The notes under the pieces were generated by a model. It was not told where the DNA came from. It made no database searches and was given only the letters and a program-made list of their open reading frames with translations. Below are positions 8,288 to 17,068 of a DNA stretch of 24,321 bases, in pieces. The DNA lies in contig DATAEK010000273.1 of the NCBI GenBank assembly GCA_036258055.1, forward strand, positions 1 through 24,321. The letters run 5' to 3'. How positions within the stretch are numbered: position 1 is the first letter of the stretch; each line of letters begins with the position of its first letter. The DNA is from DATAEK01 sp036258055. GTDB taxonomy: Bacteria; Acidobacteriota; Vicinamibacteria; Vicinamibacterales; 2-12-FULL-66-21. The translations under genes and the position numbers were made by a program.

Positions 8288-9145
8288 TCAATCCGGCAGG
8301 TTCACCATCGACGCGCTGACATCCCACAAGCGTTTCGCGAGCGCCTCGTCGGTGGCGAGCGAAGCCGGAGTGCTCAACTCGTCTTTCTCGAAATACTGCC
8401 CCGTGACCGCGCTCAGGTCCGGACGTGTGACCAATCTGACGATGTACCTGCCACCCTCTGCAGCGCTGATAAAGAAGGGCCGCAGCGCGATCTGGATGAA
8501 GGGCTTCGCCCACAGGGGAGCACCCGACCAGATTCGGGTATCTACCGAGCCGGGATGCAGGCTGTTCGAGGTGACGCCGGTCCCGGCCAGTCGGCGCGCC
8601 AGCTCATTTGAAAAGAGGATGTTGGCGAGCTTCGATCGCGAGTACGCCCGCATGAGGGAGTACCCGCGCTCAAATTGCAGATCGGTGAAGTCGAGCGTGC
8701 CTTGTCGGTGGCCTATCGATGCCACCGTAACGATCCGTGCGGGCGCGCTTCCCACGAGAAGATCCAGGAGCAAGTTCGTCAGCAGGAAGCTTCCGAGGTG
8801 ATTCACGGCGAATGTCGTTTCGATGCCGTCAACCGTCGTGCTGCGCGTCTTGTTCACGCCTCCCGCATTGTTGACGAGCACATCGAGGCGATCGTGGCGC
8901 GCGCGGAACGTCGTGACCAACTGACGGATCGCCGCCTGGGATGAAAAGTCGCAGATGAAAAGCGAGACGTCCTTCGATTCGCTGCGCGCCGTCACGTCAC
9001 GTGCGGCCGTCTCGCTGCGGCCCGGATCGCGGCCAACCATCGCGACGCGCGCGCCGCGCCCGGCCAGGTCGATCGCCGCCTGAAGGCCGATGCCGCTCGA
9101 CGCTCCGGTGATCAGAATGGTCTTGCCGCGCACATCCCAAGCCAT
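8288..9145 (-). CDS. Short-chain dehydrogenase/reductase, retinol dehydrogenase-like
   Basis: A 285-residue NAD(P)-dependent oxidoreductase of the classical SDR superfamily. It shows the cofactor motif TGASSGIG (13-20), NNAG (92-95), Asn115 in FAVNHLG, Ser143, and the catalytic Tyr168/Lys172 in YSRSK. HPGSVDTRIW near residue 197 is typical of the retinol dehydrogenase/WWOX-like branch. Its real substrate cannot be inferred. ATG 9145 is preferred, with a GCGAGG-type ribosome site upstream, over the TTG at 9175 that directly follows the permease stop. The 30-base gap to the permease suggests co-transcription from the same minus-strand unit. Confidence 0.92.
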   Translation of the reverse strand: MAWDVRGKTILITGASSGIGLQAAIDLAGRGARVAMVGRDPGRSETAARDVTARSESKDVSLFICDFSSQAAIRQLVTTFRARHDRLDVLVNNAGGVNKTRSTTVDGIETTFAVNHLGSFLLTNLLLDLLVGSAPARIVTVASIGHRQGTLDFTDLQFERGYSLMRAYSRSKLANILFSNELARRLAGTGVTSNSLHPGSVDTRIWSGAPLWAKPFIQIALRPFFISAAEGGRYIVRLVTRPDLSAVTGQYFEKDELSTPASLATDEALAKRLWDVSASMVNLPD

Positions 9146-9175
9146 GTAGCGAGCCTCGCGCGGGACCGCTAACAA

Positions 9176-11719
9176 CTATTCACTTCTCAACGCGACGCTG
9201 GGATCGACGCGCAAGGCTCGACGGGCGGGCAGATAGCTGGCGATTGCTGCGACCAGCACCAGGAGCACTGCGGCTGCGCCGAAGCTCAGGGGATCGGCTG
9301 CGCCGACGCCAATGAGCAGGCTGCCGAGTACGGGCCCAGCACCAAGAGCGGCGGCCACGCCCAACCCGATACCAAAGCCTGCGAGCGTGAGGCCGTCGCG
9401 CATGATCAGGCGCGCAACGGATCCAGACGACGCGCCAAGCGCTATCCGCAGACCGATTTCGCGCGTACGCAGCGCCGTGGCGAAAGCAATCACCCCGTAG
9501 AGCGCCATGACCGCCAGCGCCAGCTCCACCACGCCGGTGAGGGCGGCCGCGAGACCGCCCAGACGCTGCGGCATCGTCACGATGTCCATGTGCTCGGCCA
9601 TCGTTCGCGGCGGCCGGACGCCTGCAGCCGGATGAATCTCGTGGAGTCGTCGCTGCACTGCCGTGCCCAGCGGCCCGGGAGCAACTTTCGTCCGCATGTG
9701 CAGCGTCATTCGAGCGGTATACCGCTGATCGGCGCAGAAGAAGACCATCGGCCCGGCTTCTTCACCGAACGATCGATGCCGCACATCGCGCACGATGCCG
9801 ACGATCTGCACGCTGGCATTTCGATGCTCGTCTCTGAAGGTGCGGCCGACGGCGTCTCCCTCCCAGAACTGCCGCGCCATCGTTTCGTTCACCACTGCGA
9901 CCCGCGGCGCGCCTTCCCGATCGAACGTCGCGAACTCCCGGCCCTGGACCACCGGAATACCCATGAGCGCAAAGTAGTCCGGACCGACAACGTTGATGTC
10001 GGGCGATACCGCAACTTCGGATCCAGCGTGATCGACCACGATCTTTGTTGAACGGTTCGACCCGTCGAGCGGAATTAGAGCGGCGAGGGCGACCTGGTCG
10101 ATTCCCGGAACACTCGCGACGGATCGCACGGCCTCGCGATAGAAACGCGCCTGTGCGGCGGGGCCGCCCGGGATCGGCGAGAGATCGATCTCGATGTTCA
10201 ACACTCCCTCGCGCCGGAAGCCGGGATCCTGTGTGCGTCCGGAGAGAAAACTGCGAAACAACAACGCCGCACCGATGATGAGCGTCAACGACACCGCTAC
10301 CTGGACGATGACGAGCGCATCTCTGAGCCCGACTCGGAACCGTCGCACTCTCATCGTCTGAGCGGTGTCCTTGAGCTCGGCGTTGATGTCCGGACGCGTC
10401 GACTGGAGCGCCGGAGCGAGACCACACAGCACGATCGTCAATAGCGACGCACCGATCCCGAAGATCAGAATGCGATAGTCGAGGGTCAGATCGAACGGGG
10501 GCGCTCCGTCGGGCGAGAAGCGCGGGACGAGCGCTGCCACCCACTGCGCGAGGAGCAGACCCAGGACGCCTCCGGCCGCGGCGAACAGCGCGCACTCGGT
10601 CAGGAGTTGCCGCACGACCCGCGCTCGAGACGCGCCCATGGCCAGCCGGACGGCGATCTCTTTGCGGCGCGTTGTCGCGCGCGCCAGCAGGACCGTTGCG
10701 ACGTTCACACAGGCGACGCCCAGGAGTACGACGACGCCCGCCATCACACTCGAAAGGATCCACAGGACCGTGCCGGCGGGCGCTCCCGCGAAGCGCGCCT
10801 CGAGCTCCGGCAGGACGGTGACGATGCGACCGCGGCCGGCGCCGTCGCGCCACGCGCCTGGGTCCTCGAGCAGCAGCTGTGCGGCGACGACCCGCAATGC
10901 CGCATCAGCTTCTCGAAGGGTCACCCCCGCTCTCAATCGGCCGAAGACGGTGAATGCTCGTGCTCGCCGGTTATGGAGATTGTCGGCTCCCGGCGACACG
11001 ATCGACTCCATCATCACGGGCACGAAGAACTCGGCGGCCTCTTCGATGCTCGTGCCGGAGAATTGCGGTGGTCCCACGCCAATCACGGTAAAGGCGTGGC
11101 CGTTCAGACCGATGACTCGGCCGACGATCTCCGGATCCGATCCAAATCGTCGCTGCCAGGCGGCATGACTGAGGACCACGACCGGATGCGTACCGGGCGT
11201 ACGGTTTTCGTCCGGCAGGAAGAAACGGCCGCGCGACGGCTGCAGGCCGAGGACGTCGAAATAATTGGCCGAGACGAGCACGCCGGCAATGAGATCCGGC
11301 CGCTCGGAGTCGCTCAGCGTCGCTCGTGCGCGCGTGGACGCGAGCAGGCCGCTGAATGCCGCACCGCGGTCTCGAAAGTCTTCATAGTCGGCATACGACG
11401 ATGCGCCGTACGCTGGTCCGTCGAAGTCGCTCGTGAAGAGCTGCACCAGCTCCGATGGGTTGGCGGCATGAAGTGGACGGAGCAGAAACGAGTTGGCAAA
11501 ACTGAAGAGGACCGTCGAAACGCCGATGCCGACCGCGAGCGATACGATCGCGACGGAGCTGAACCCTCGGCTCTTGCGGATGATCCGCAGTCCGTATCGC
11601 ACATCGTGCGTCAACGCGTCGATCGGGCTGGCTGTCCGCATCGCAAACCCAGAACGCGATTCGTCGTTCCGAGGATCGCGCCGGAAGGACGAAACCAGAA
11701 GGCGGATTCGGTTCACCAT
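9176..11719 (-). CDS. ADOP-type ABC permease (MacB_PCD/FtsX duplicated)
   Basis: An 847-residue inner-membrane protein of the family known as acidobacterial duplicated orphan permeases. It has two copies of a MacB-like unit. Unit one has a first helix near 54-78 after DVRYGLRIIRKSRGFSS, a large periplasmic domain, and three helices around 315-430 including the FtsX motif RRKEIAVRLAMGAS. Unit two starts near RFRVGLRDALVIVQVAVS and ends with the matching motif LRTREIGLRIALGAS and further helices. Length is normal for the family. No ATPase gene is nearby, hence orphan; the role may be macrolide/peptide efflux or lipoprotein handling but is unknown. ATG 11719 is only two bases from GAGGGG, so GTG 11716 is a possible alternative start. 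A ~112-base degraded copy of part of this gene lies at 6791-6902. Confidence 0.93.
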   Translation of the reverse strand: MVNRIRLLVSSFRRDPRNDESRSGFAMRTASPIDALTHDVRYGLRIIRKSRGFSSVAIVSLAVGIGVSTVLFSFANSFLLRPLHAANPSELVQLFTSDFDGPAYGASSYADYEDFRDRGAAFSGLLASTRARATLSDSERPDLIAGVLVSANYFDVLGLQPSRGRFFLPDENRTPGTHPVVVLSHAAWQRRFGSDPEIVGRVIGLNGHAFTVIGVGPPQFSGTSIEEAAEFFVPVMMESIVSPGADNLHNRRARAFTVFGRLRAGVTLREADAALRVVAAQLLLEDPGAWRDGAGRGRIVTVLPELEARFAGAPAGTVLWILSSVMAGVVVLLGVACVNVATVLLARATTRRKEIAVRLAMGASRARVVRQLLTECALFAAAGGVLGLLLAQWVAALVPRFSPDGAPPFDLTLDYRILIFGIGASLLTIVLCGLAPALQSTRPDINAELKDTAQTMRVRRFRVGLRDALVIVQVAVSLTLIIGAALLFRSFLSGRTQDPGFRREGVLNIEIDLSPIPGGPAAQARFYREAVRSVASVPGIDQVALAALIPLDGSNRSTKIVVDHAGSEVAVSPDINVVGPDYFALMGIPVVQGREFATFDREGAPRVAVVNETMARQFWEGDAVGRTFRDEHRNASVQIVGIVRDVRHRSFGEEAGPMVFFCADQRYTARMTLHMRTKVAPGPLGTAVQRRLHEIHPAAGVRPPRTMAEHMDIVTMPQRLGGLAAALTGVVELALAVMALYGVIAFATALRTREIGLRIALGASSGSVARLIMRDGLTLAGFGIGLGVAAALGAGPVLGSLLIGVGAADPLSFGAAAVLLVLVAAIASYLPARRALRVDPSVALRSE

Positions 11720-11797
11720 GTCCCCTCGATTCGTGTGTCACGCAAGCGGCGTTCATTATTGTCGAAATTGCCGAGCGGGCGGATTCGGAGCGGCTGG

Positions 11798-13156
11798 TCA
11801 CTTCTTCGGTTGCGCGAGCGCCAGGTCGCGAATGCGATTGAGCTGATTGACGTAGATGGGAATCGGGATGTCCGGTGAATCGCCATCATCCAGGAAATGA
11901 TCGAGCCGGCGCCCGACGGTACTTCGGATGACTTCGCCGAATCGCGGTATCTGCAGGTATTTGACTTTCCAGATCTCGAACATCAGATCCTGGAAGGTCG
12001 AGCTCAGAAACGGGAATCGGCCGCCAGCGTAGCCATCGAGCGTAATCGTCCCGAATCCCTGGGCCACCATCGCGTCACGGACGGCTGCCATGTCGGGCGC
12101 CAACGCGCCGCCCAGGCGTGAGGAAAACGAGACGATCAGATGAAAGACGTCGGCGAGGTCACCCCACAGCACCTTCTCCTGCATGGCCGTAAACCGCACG
12201 CCTTCACCCGGACCGCGCCCGACGCGCTGCTGCGCGTGCCTCGCCGGTTCGGCCGGCTGCCCCGCGGATTGGAGGTCGTGGTCGAAGGACGCCAGCCGGT
12301 CCGGCTGCAGGTTGAAGCGCAGGAAGGTGAGCGCGTAGGCGTTCGCCTTCGCGAACGCCTCATCACGCTCGAGCGCGGCGAGCCACATCGTCGAGTCTGC
12401 GCGGCCGAGCCCGGCGAGCAAGTCCCGCAGCTGACGGATCGTGACGTCGGGACGGTACTTCACCGCCTGCCAGAAATGCTCCGTGGAATCGTACGTCGCC
12501 CCGTACAACGCTATCCCTTCGTCGATCAGATACCAGTTGGAGAGGACACGCCCGGCGATGGAAGACGAGGCGCTCCAGCAGTTCAGACTGGTGCTCCAGC
12601 GATCACGGACGCGCAGGAAGGCCTCACGGTACGTCTGCACCGACGCCTGCCAATGGCGTCCCCGGAAGACGAGGGCCGGGTCCGCGGAGTGCAGTGCGTC
12701 GACAGCGGCTCCGACTTCGCTGCGCGTGTGCGTCAGGACGATTTCGAGCGGCAGCTCCGTCTGCATCGAGACGACGCGGCTCTCGACGCCGCGCTGAAGC
12801 AGGTTGTCCCCGAATGCCTGGCGCTCCTGCGCGGTCGCAAATGTCCAACGGCCGGATTGCTCATCGATGTAGGTGAAGAGATCGGCCAGCGTATCGAAGC
12901 GGATCAAGCCGTGCAGCGCGAGCTGCACCAAACGGCCGTTCACTTCCACCCGGGTCGTTGGATCGACGAGGCGCGCCAGCGTGAGCGGACGGTCAGGACG
13001 GTCTTGCGCCGCCGGTTCCTCCGCTGTCGAAACACTCCCGAAGGCCAGCAGCGCCATGCAAACCGTGACGGCGAGTGGCGTCAGCGCGCGCGGTCGACCG
13101 GCGGCGACCACGCGCGGCGTTACACGTATCGCCTGTCCCGGAGTTGTTGTCTGCAC
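11798..13156 (-). CDS. Exported protein of unknown function with NADAR-like motifs
   Basis: A 452-residue protein starting at GTG 13156, four bases after GGAGG. The N-terminus has an Arg-rich segment and a hydrophobic stretch (about 28-45) resembling a signal peptide ending VSTA. I do not recognise the whole protein. In the middle, SNW (206-208) followed by STEHFWQAVKY (224-234) resembles the SNF...TSEHYFQAQKF signature of NADAR (YbiA-type) ADP-ribose-linked N-glycosidases. WGD (331-333) and RLGGAL (347-352) echo the family's WGDG...NRLG..L end motif in the correct order. Residues ~1-200 and ~365-452 are not explained by that domain. It is the first gene of a minus-strand set with the ADOP permease (78-base gap) and dehydrogenase. 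The NADAR link rests on motif reading only. Confidence 0.75.
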   Translation of the reverse strand: MQTTTPGQAIRVTPRVVAAGRPRALTPLAVTVCMALLAFGSVSTAEEPAAQDRPDRPLTLARLVDPTTRVEVNGRLVQLALHGLIRFDTLADLFTYIDEQSGRWTFATAQERQAFGDNLLQRGVESRVVSMQTELPLEIVLTHTRSEVGAAVDALHSADPALVFRGRHWQASVQTYREAFLRVRDRWSTSLNCWSASSSIAGRVLSNWYLIDEGIALYGATYDSTEHFWQAVKYRPDVTIRQLRDLLAGLGRADSTMWLAALERDEAFAKANAYALTFLRFNLQPDRLASFDHDLQSAGQPAEPARHAQQRVGRGPGEGVRFTAMQEKVLWGDLADVFHLIVSFSSRLGGALAPDMAAVRDAMVAQGFGTITLDGYAGGRFPFLSSTFQDLMFEIWKVKYLQIPRFGEVIRSTVGRRLDHFLDDGDSPDIPIPIYVNQLNRIRDLALAQPKK

Positions 13157-13245
13157 TGATCCTCCACGGTCCTCCGTTCAGTGGCCGTCGATTATGGCAG
13201 TTTTCGCGGCACGTACTCCGCTGACGAAACGAGGGTCATTTTGTC

Positions 13246-13275
13246 TTGACAGGACACAACGCTCAGGGGCTTAAT
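13246..13275 (+). promoter_or_regulatory. Sigma70-like promoter of the nucleoside-utilisation gene set
   Basis: Perfect TTGACA (13246-13251), an 18-base spacer and CTTAAT (13270-13275, 4/6 match). It faces the TonB-dependent receptor at 13636 and would give a leader of about 350 bases. No gene is seen in that leader. It is the best promoter-like sequence on this strand in the 480-base gap 13157-13635. Confidence 0.5.
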
Positions 13276-13390
13276 GCTCCCGAATCGTCTCAAACATTCA
13301 GGTTTGGTGGTCCGATCGAACGAATATCCCGGTTGCTGCGGTGCGAGCAAGGGATGTCTGGTGCGGAGGCTGCAACCGAATCCTGTCCGT

Positions 13391-13421
13391 CTCCCACGCG
13401 AATGCTGCGGCGCGGTGGGAG
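13391..13421 (+). other. Stem-loop in the long leader of the receptor gene
   Basis: CTCCCAC-GCG (13391-13400) can pair with CGC-G-GTGGGAG (13411-13421), giving a 10-bp stem with one bulged base and a 10-base loop. It lies in the untranslated leader between the candidate promoter and the start at 13636. No known riboswitch was recognised. Confidence 0.35.
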
Positions 13422-13635
13422 GGCGTCGAATACGTCATTCTCTCGCCCACGTACCGACTTGCCGGGCTCGACACCTCTTGAAATCGCAAACGCAGCCGCC
13501 GATGGATCGTTTCAGGGGACGAGCACGCATCGCGGTGCATTCGGGGATCCGCCATGGGGGCGGCAAAAACGGACTGGTAGCGCGGGAAGGTGCTCGGCGC
13601 ACAACCTGCGCGTCGCACAACCGATAGGGGGAGAC

Positions 13636-16600
13636 ATGAGACGACCGTGGCTTGCCGTCACCGCTTTGGTTGTGGTCCTGGCCTCCCAGGCGACTGCGAC
13701 GGCGTTTGCACAATCCGTGGGGACGATCTCCGGCAGAGTGTTGGACGAGACGGGGGGCGCGGTGCCAGGGGCCGTCGTGACCGCGCACAACCAGGGGACC
13801 GGTGCAGAGCGCGAAGCGGTGACCGACGCAGTGGGCCGCTACGTGCTCGCGCTGTTGCCGATCGGCACCTACACGGTCAGCACGTCGATGGGCGGCTTCC
13901 GCAAGGCAGAAAAAGCCGACGTGATCTTGACCGTGCAGCAGAGCCTCACCCTTGATTTCGCGTTGCAGATTTCCTCGGTCAGCACCGAAGTCACGGTCGC
14001 AAGCCAAGCCTCGGAAGTGGCACTGCAACGCAGCGATGCCTCACTGGGCCAATTGATCAACGAGCAACAAGTCGCCGAGTTGCCGCTGAATGGACGCAAC
14101 TTCGTGCAACTCGCCTTTCTGGGAACGGGGACCGTGTCGGGCCGCGCGGGAAGCTTCCTGGCCGGGGGTCCTACCAGCGAAGTCTCGTACCGCGGACACA
14201 TGTCAGTCTCGGCGCAAGGCATGCGGGAAAATGCAAACGACTGGCTCTACGATGGGGTCGACAACAACGAGCTGACGGCTGGCGGGGTCGGGATCCTGCC
14301 TTCGGTCGACTCCATCCGCGAGTTCAAAGTCCTGACCTACAACTACAACGCGCAGTACGGCAGTCGCGGCGGTACGACGGTGCTGGTGAGCAGCAAGTCG
14401 GGCGAGAACCAGTTTCACGGGACAGCGTTCGAGTTCTTCCGCGATGATGCGCTGGATGCGCGCAATTTCTTTGACGGCCCCCAGAAGCGCCCATGGCGGC
14501 AAAACACCTATGGAGGCTCAGGGGGCGGCCCGATTGTCAGGAACAAGACATTTTTCTTCAGCAGCTTTCAGGGTAATAACATCGACGAAGGGCTGACCAC
14601 TCTGCTCACCGTGCCGACAGCGTTGATGCATCAGGGGATCTTTACCGAAAGTTTTCCCGGTGCCCCCGCGGCGACGATCTTCAACCCGGCGACCACCCGC
14701 ACCGACCCGGCGACGGGCCAACTCGTGCGCGATCCGTTTCCCAATAACGCCATCCTGCAAAACCAGATGGATCCAATCGGTAAGAAGATCCTGGATCTGT
14801 TGCCGCTTCCTACTTTTACCGACAGGCTCGCCGGCAACTATCTCTCGAACCCGATTAAGACGCTCGACGACTACCAGGCGGACATCCGCATCGATCACAA
14901 CATCAGCAACAACGATCGGCTGTTCGGACGCTTCAGCCTCGAGAACGCGCATCAGTACCTCCCGACCGGACTGCCGGACTTCGGCGCGCCCGGGGCGTTC
15001 GCCAGCAACCAGACGTTCAAGACCCACGCGCGCAACCTGGCGGTGTCACAGACGCATCTTTTCAAGAACAACGCCATCAACCAATTCACCGCCGGCTACA
15101 ATCGAATCTTCAACTACATCACCTCGTTCGGATACCTCTCCAACAAATCGCAGGACCTGGGCATCCCGGGTGCGAATCTGGGTACGGCCGAAACGTCGTC
15201 GTTGACCCGGATGACGATCCAGAACTTCGTGGGGATCGGGGATCGCGGGTTCTCGCCATTCCAGGGAGGCACCAACGTTTTCCATTACTCCGACACGGTG
15301 ACCATGGTGAAGGGGTCCCACACGCTGAACGTGGGAGGGACCGCGCGGTTCATGCAGTTGAATCTCCTCGGGGACACGGCGCTCGCCGGCCAGTTCTCGT
15401 TCACCCGGTTCTTTACAGCGGGCTTCACGAACAACGTCTTGAACGCCAATACCGGCAGCGCCGTCGCCAGCCTGCTGCTGGGACTTCCTGCCTCGGGCGG
15501 GCGCAACGATCAGCTCAACGGATCCGTCAAGGGAAGGCGCTGGCAGGAGTACCGGGGGTTCTTCGACGACACCTGGAGGGTGAACAACAGCCTCACCATG
15601 ACGTTGGGGCTCGCCTACCTGGTCACCACGCCCCAGACTGAAGAGGCCGACCGCTTCAGCAATTTCGATTTTTACACTGGACAGATCTACCTGGGTGGCA
15701 CGATCGGGGTCAAGACTGATTGGAGCAATGTCCAGCCCCGTGTCGGATTCGCGTGGAGTCCCGGCGTCAACTCCACCACGGTTCTCCGCGGCGGCTACGG
15801 CATCTACCACGACGTGTCGGCGATGGGCGGGGCCACAGGGCCTTATCAGAACCCGCCGTACGCCAACGCGTACTCGTTCACCAGCGACAACATCACGCCG
15901 GTTCGCACGCTGGCGACAGGCTTTCCCGACAACAGCCAGCCCGTTGATCCGGCGGCCTACCGCGGTGACTGGACCACGATCGACCCGAACTTCAGGCAAG
16001 GCCGCGTTCAGCAGTGGAGTATCAATGTCGAGCGGGAAGTGCTTGCCCGGACCATCGTGAGCGCCGCCTATACTGGCAGCTACGCCGACCGTTTGTTCGA
16101 CAAGAGCCGTAATCTGAACACGGCGCCGCCTGGCCCAGGATTCAACGCGGCGGCGCGGCGCCCCTATCCGCAGCTACAGGCGGTCATCGCCGCGCTCAGC
16201 CGCGGCTGGATGAAGTACAACTCGTTGCAGTTCAAGGCCGAGCGGCGTGCGGTCAACGGGTTCTTCCTGCTCGCGGGCTACACCTATTCGAAGGCGCTTA
16301 CAAACGGCGTGTCCGGTTTCGGTGGCGACCCCGGCATCGTGTATTTCCCGGTCGCGGAAGATGCTGATACAGGTTCGGCGAACACCGATCTGCGGCACCA
16401 TGTCACCCTCAGCGTCCTGTACCCGTTGCCCTTTGGCAGCGGACAAGCGTACCTGTCGAACCTGAAAGGCTTGCCGGAGATCATCCTCGGAGGGTGGCAG
16501 GTGAACGGCATCTTCTTTGCGGAGAGTGGATATCCCCTGGGCATGAGCATGTCGAGCAGCCAGTCGGGTACGGCGTTCGGCAATCGGCCCGACAGAATCT

Positions 16601-16908
16601 GCGACGGAAAGCTGGACGACCCGACCGTCGCACGCTGGTTCGATATCAACTGCTTCGTCGCGCCGGGCATCGGTGTGCTGGGGAATGCCGCGCGGACGAC
16701 GCTGTTCGGGCCTGGCCGATGGAACCTCGACATGGCGCTGTCCAAGAGGATCGACAGATTTCAGTTTCGGGCCGAGATCTTCAATCTCTTCAACCACGCG
16801 CAATTCGCGCCACCGGGCACTGCGGTCGGCTCGCCCACATTCGGCGTGATCCAGTCCACGGTGAAATCCTCCCGGCAAATCCAGTTTGCGCTGAAGTACG
16901 TGTTCTGA
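13636..16908 (+). CDS. TonB-dependent receptor, Oar-like, linked to nucleoside hydrolase genes
   Basis: A 1090-residue outer-membrane receptor. ATG 13636 follows GGGGGAG with ideal spacing; in-frame codons back to 13246 look non-coding and are left out. The signal peptide ends AFA before QSVG (about residue 26). A CarboxypepD_reg domain (~29-110, with TISGRVLDETGGAVPGA) precedes the plug (LPLNGRNFVQL, LYDGVDNNE, and EFKVLTYNYNAQYG with GGTTVLVSSKSG). A ~800-residue barrel ends QIQFALKYVF, with the terminal Phe expected for barrel assembly. It is followed on the same strand by two exported nucleoside hydrolases, a ribokinase and a transporter. I therefore infer that it imports nucleosides, nucleotides or nucleic acid fragments; the family alone does not say this. 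A strong hairpin directly after its stop may lower or stabilise expression relative to downstream genes. Confidence 0.93.
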   Translation: MRRPWLAVTALVVVLASQATATAFAQSVGTISGRVLDETGGAVPGAVVTAHNQGTGAEREAVTDAVGRYVLALLPIGTYTVSTSMGGFRKAEKADVILTVQQSLTLDFALQISSVSTEVTVASQASEVALQRSDASLGQLINEQQVAELPLNGRNFVQLAFLGTGTVSGRAGSFLAGGPTSEVSYRGHMSVSAQGMRENANDWLYDGVDNNELTAGGVGILPSVDSIREFKVLTYNYNAQYGSRGGTTVLVSSKSGENQFHGTAFEFFRDDALDARNFFDGPQKRPWRQNTYGGSGGGPIVRNKTFFFSSFQGNNIDEGLTTLLTVPTALMHQGIFTESFPGAPAATIFNPATTRTDPATGQLVRDPFPNNAILQNQMDPIGKKILDLLPLPTFTDRLAGNYLSNPIKTLDDYQADIRIDHNISNNDRLFGRFSLENAHQYLPTGLPDFGAPGAFASNQTFKTHARNLAVSQTHLFKNNAINQFTAGYNRIFNYITSFGYLSNKSQDLGIPGANLGTAETSSLTRMTIQNFVGIGDRGFSPFQGGTNVFHYSDTVTMVKGSHTLNVGGTARFMQLNLLGDTALAGQFSFTRFFTAGFTNNVLNANTGSAVASLLLGLPASGGRNDQLNGSVKGRRWQEYRGFFDDTWRVNNSLTMTLGLAYLVTTPQTEEADRFSNFDFYTGQIYLGGTIGVKTDWSNVQPRVGFAWSPGVNSTTVLRGGYGIYHDVSAMGGATGPYQNPPYANAYSFTSDNITPVRTLATGFPDNSQPVDPAAYRGDWTTIDPNFRQGRVQQWSINVEREVLARTIVSAAYTGSYADRLFDKSRNLNTAPPGPGFNAAARRPYPQLQAVIAALSRGWMKYNSLQFKAERRAVNGFFLLAGYTYSKALTNGVSGFGGDPGIVYFPVAEDADTGSANTDLRHHVTLSVLYPLPFGSGQAYLSNLKGLPEIILGGWQVNGIFFAESGYPLGMSMSSSQSGTAFGNRPDRICDGKLDDPTVARWFDINCFVAPGIGVLGNAARTTLFGPGRWNLDMALSKRIDRFQFRAEIFNLFNHAQFAPPGTAVGSPTFGVIQSTVKSSRQIQFALKYVF

Positions 16909-16909
16909 T

Positions 16910-16936
16910 GAGCGCGAGGGGCACTCCCTCGCGCTC
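16910..16936 (+). terminator. Strong hairpin directly after the receptor stop codon
   Basis: GAGCGCGAGGG (16910-16920) and CCCTCGCGCTC (16926-16936) form a perfect 11-bp, GC-rich stem with a 5-base loop, starting two bases after TGA. No T-run follows. It may be a T-less or leaky terminator, or an mRNA 3' stabiliser that lets receptor mRNA outnumber the downstream enzymes. The rest of the 160-base gap to 17069 shows only a ribosome binding site. Confidence 0.6.
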
Positions 16937-17068
16937 ACCAGCTGCCACCTGGCCGGAACGAGTGACGGTTCCGAACTGAGTGCCGCTGCTTCGTGCGCGT
17001 GAGCGGTCGATGTCGAGCCCGGTCGGAGCGTATGGACAGCATCCACGTCCCTTTCGAGGATTCAGACC

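Noticed and set aside
10607..11878. 423-codon plus-strand open frame opposite the permease
   Set aside because: Highly charged, low-complexity translation with no recognisable motif, entirely antisense to a well-supported ADOP gene.
12140..13159. 339-codon plus-strand open frame opposite the NADAR-like gene
   Set aside because: Arg- and Val-rich translation without motifs. The minus-strand frame has a signal peptide, a ribosome site and ordered motifs.
13246..13635. N-terminal extension of the receptor reading frame by 130 codons
   Set aside because: The extension has no signal peptide at its start and no coding-like composition. A strong GGGGGAG site and a proper signal peptide begin at 13636.
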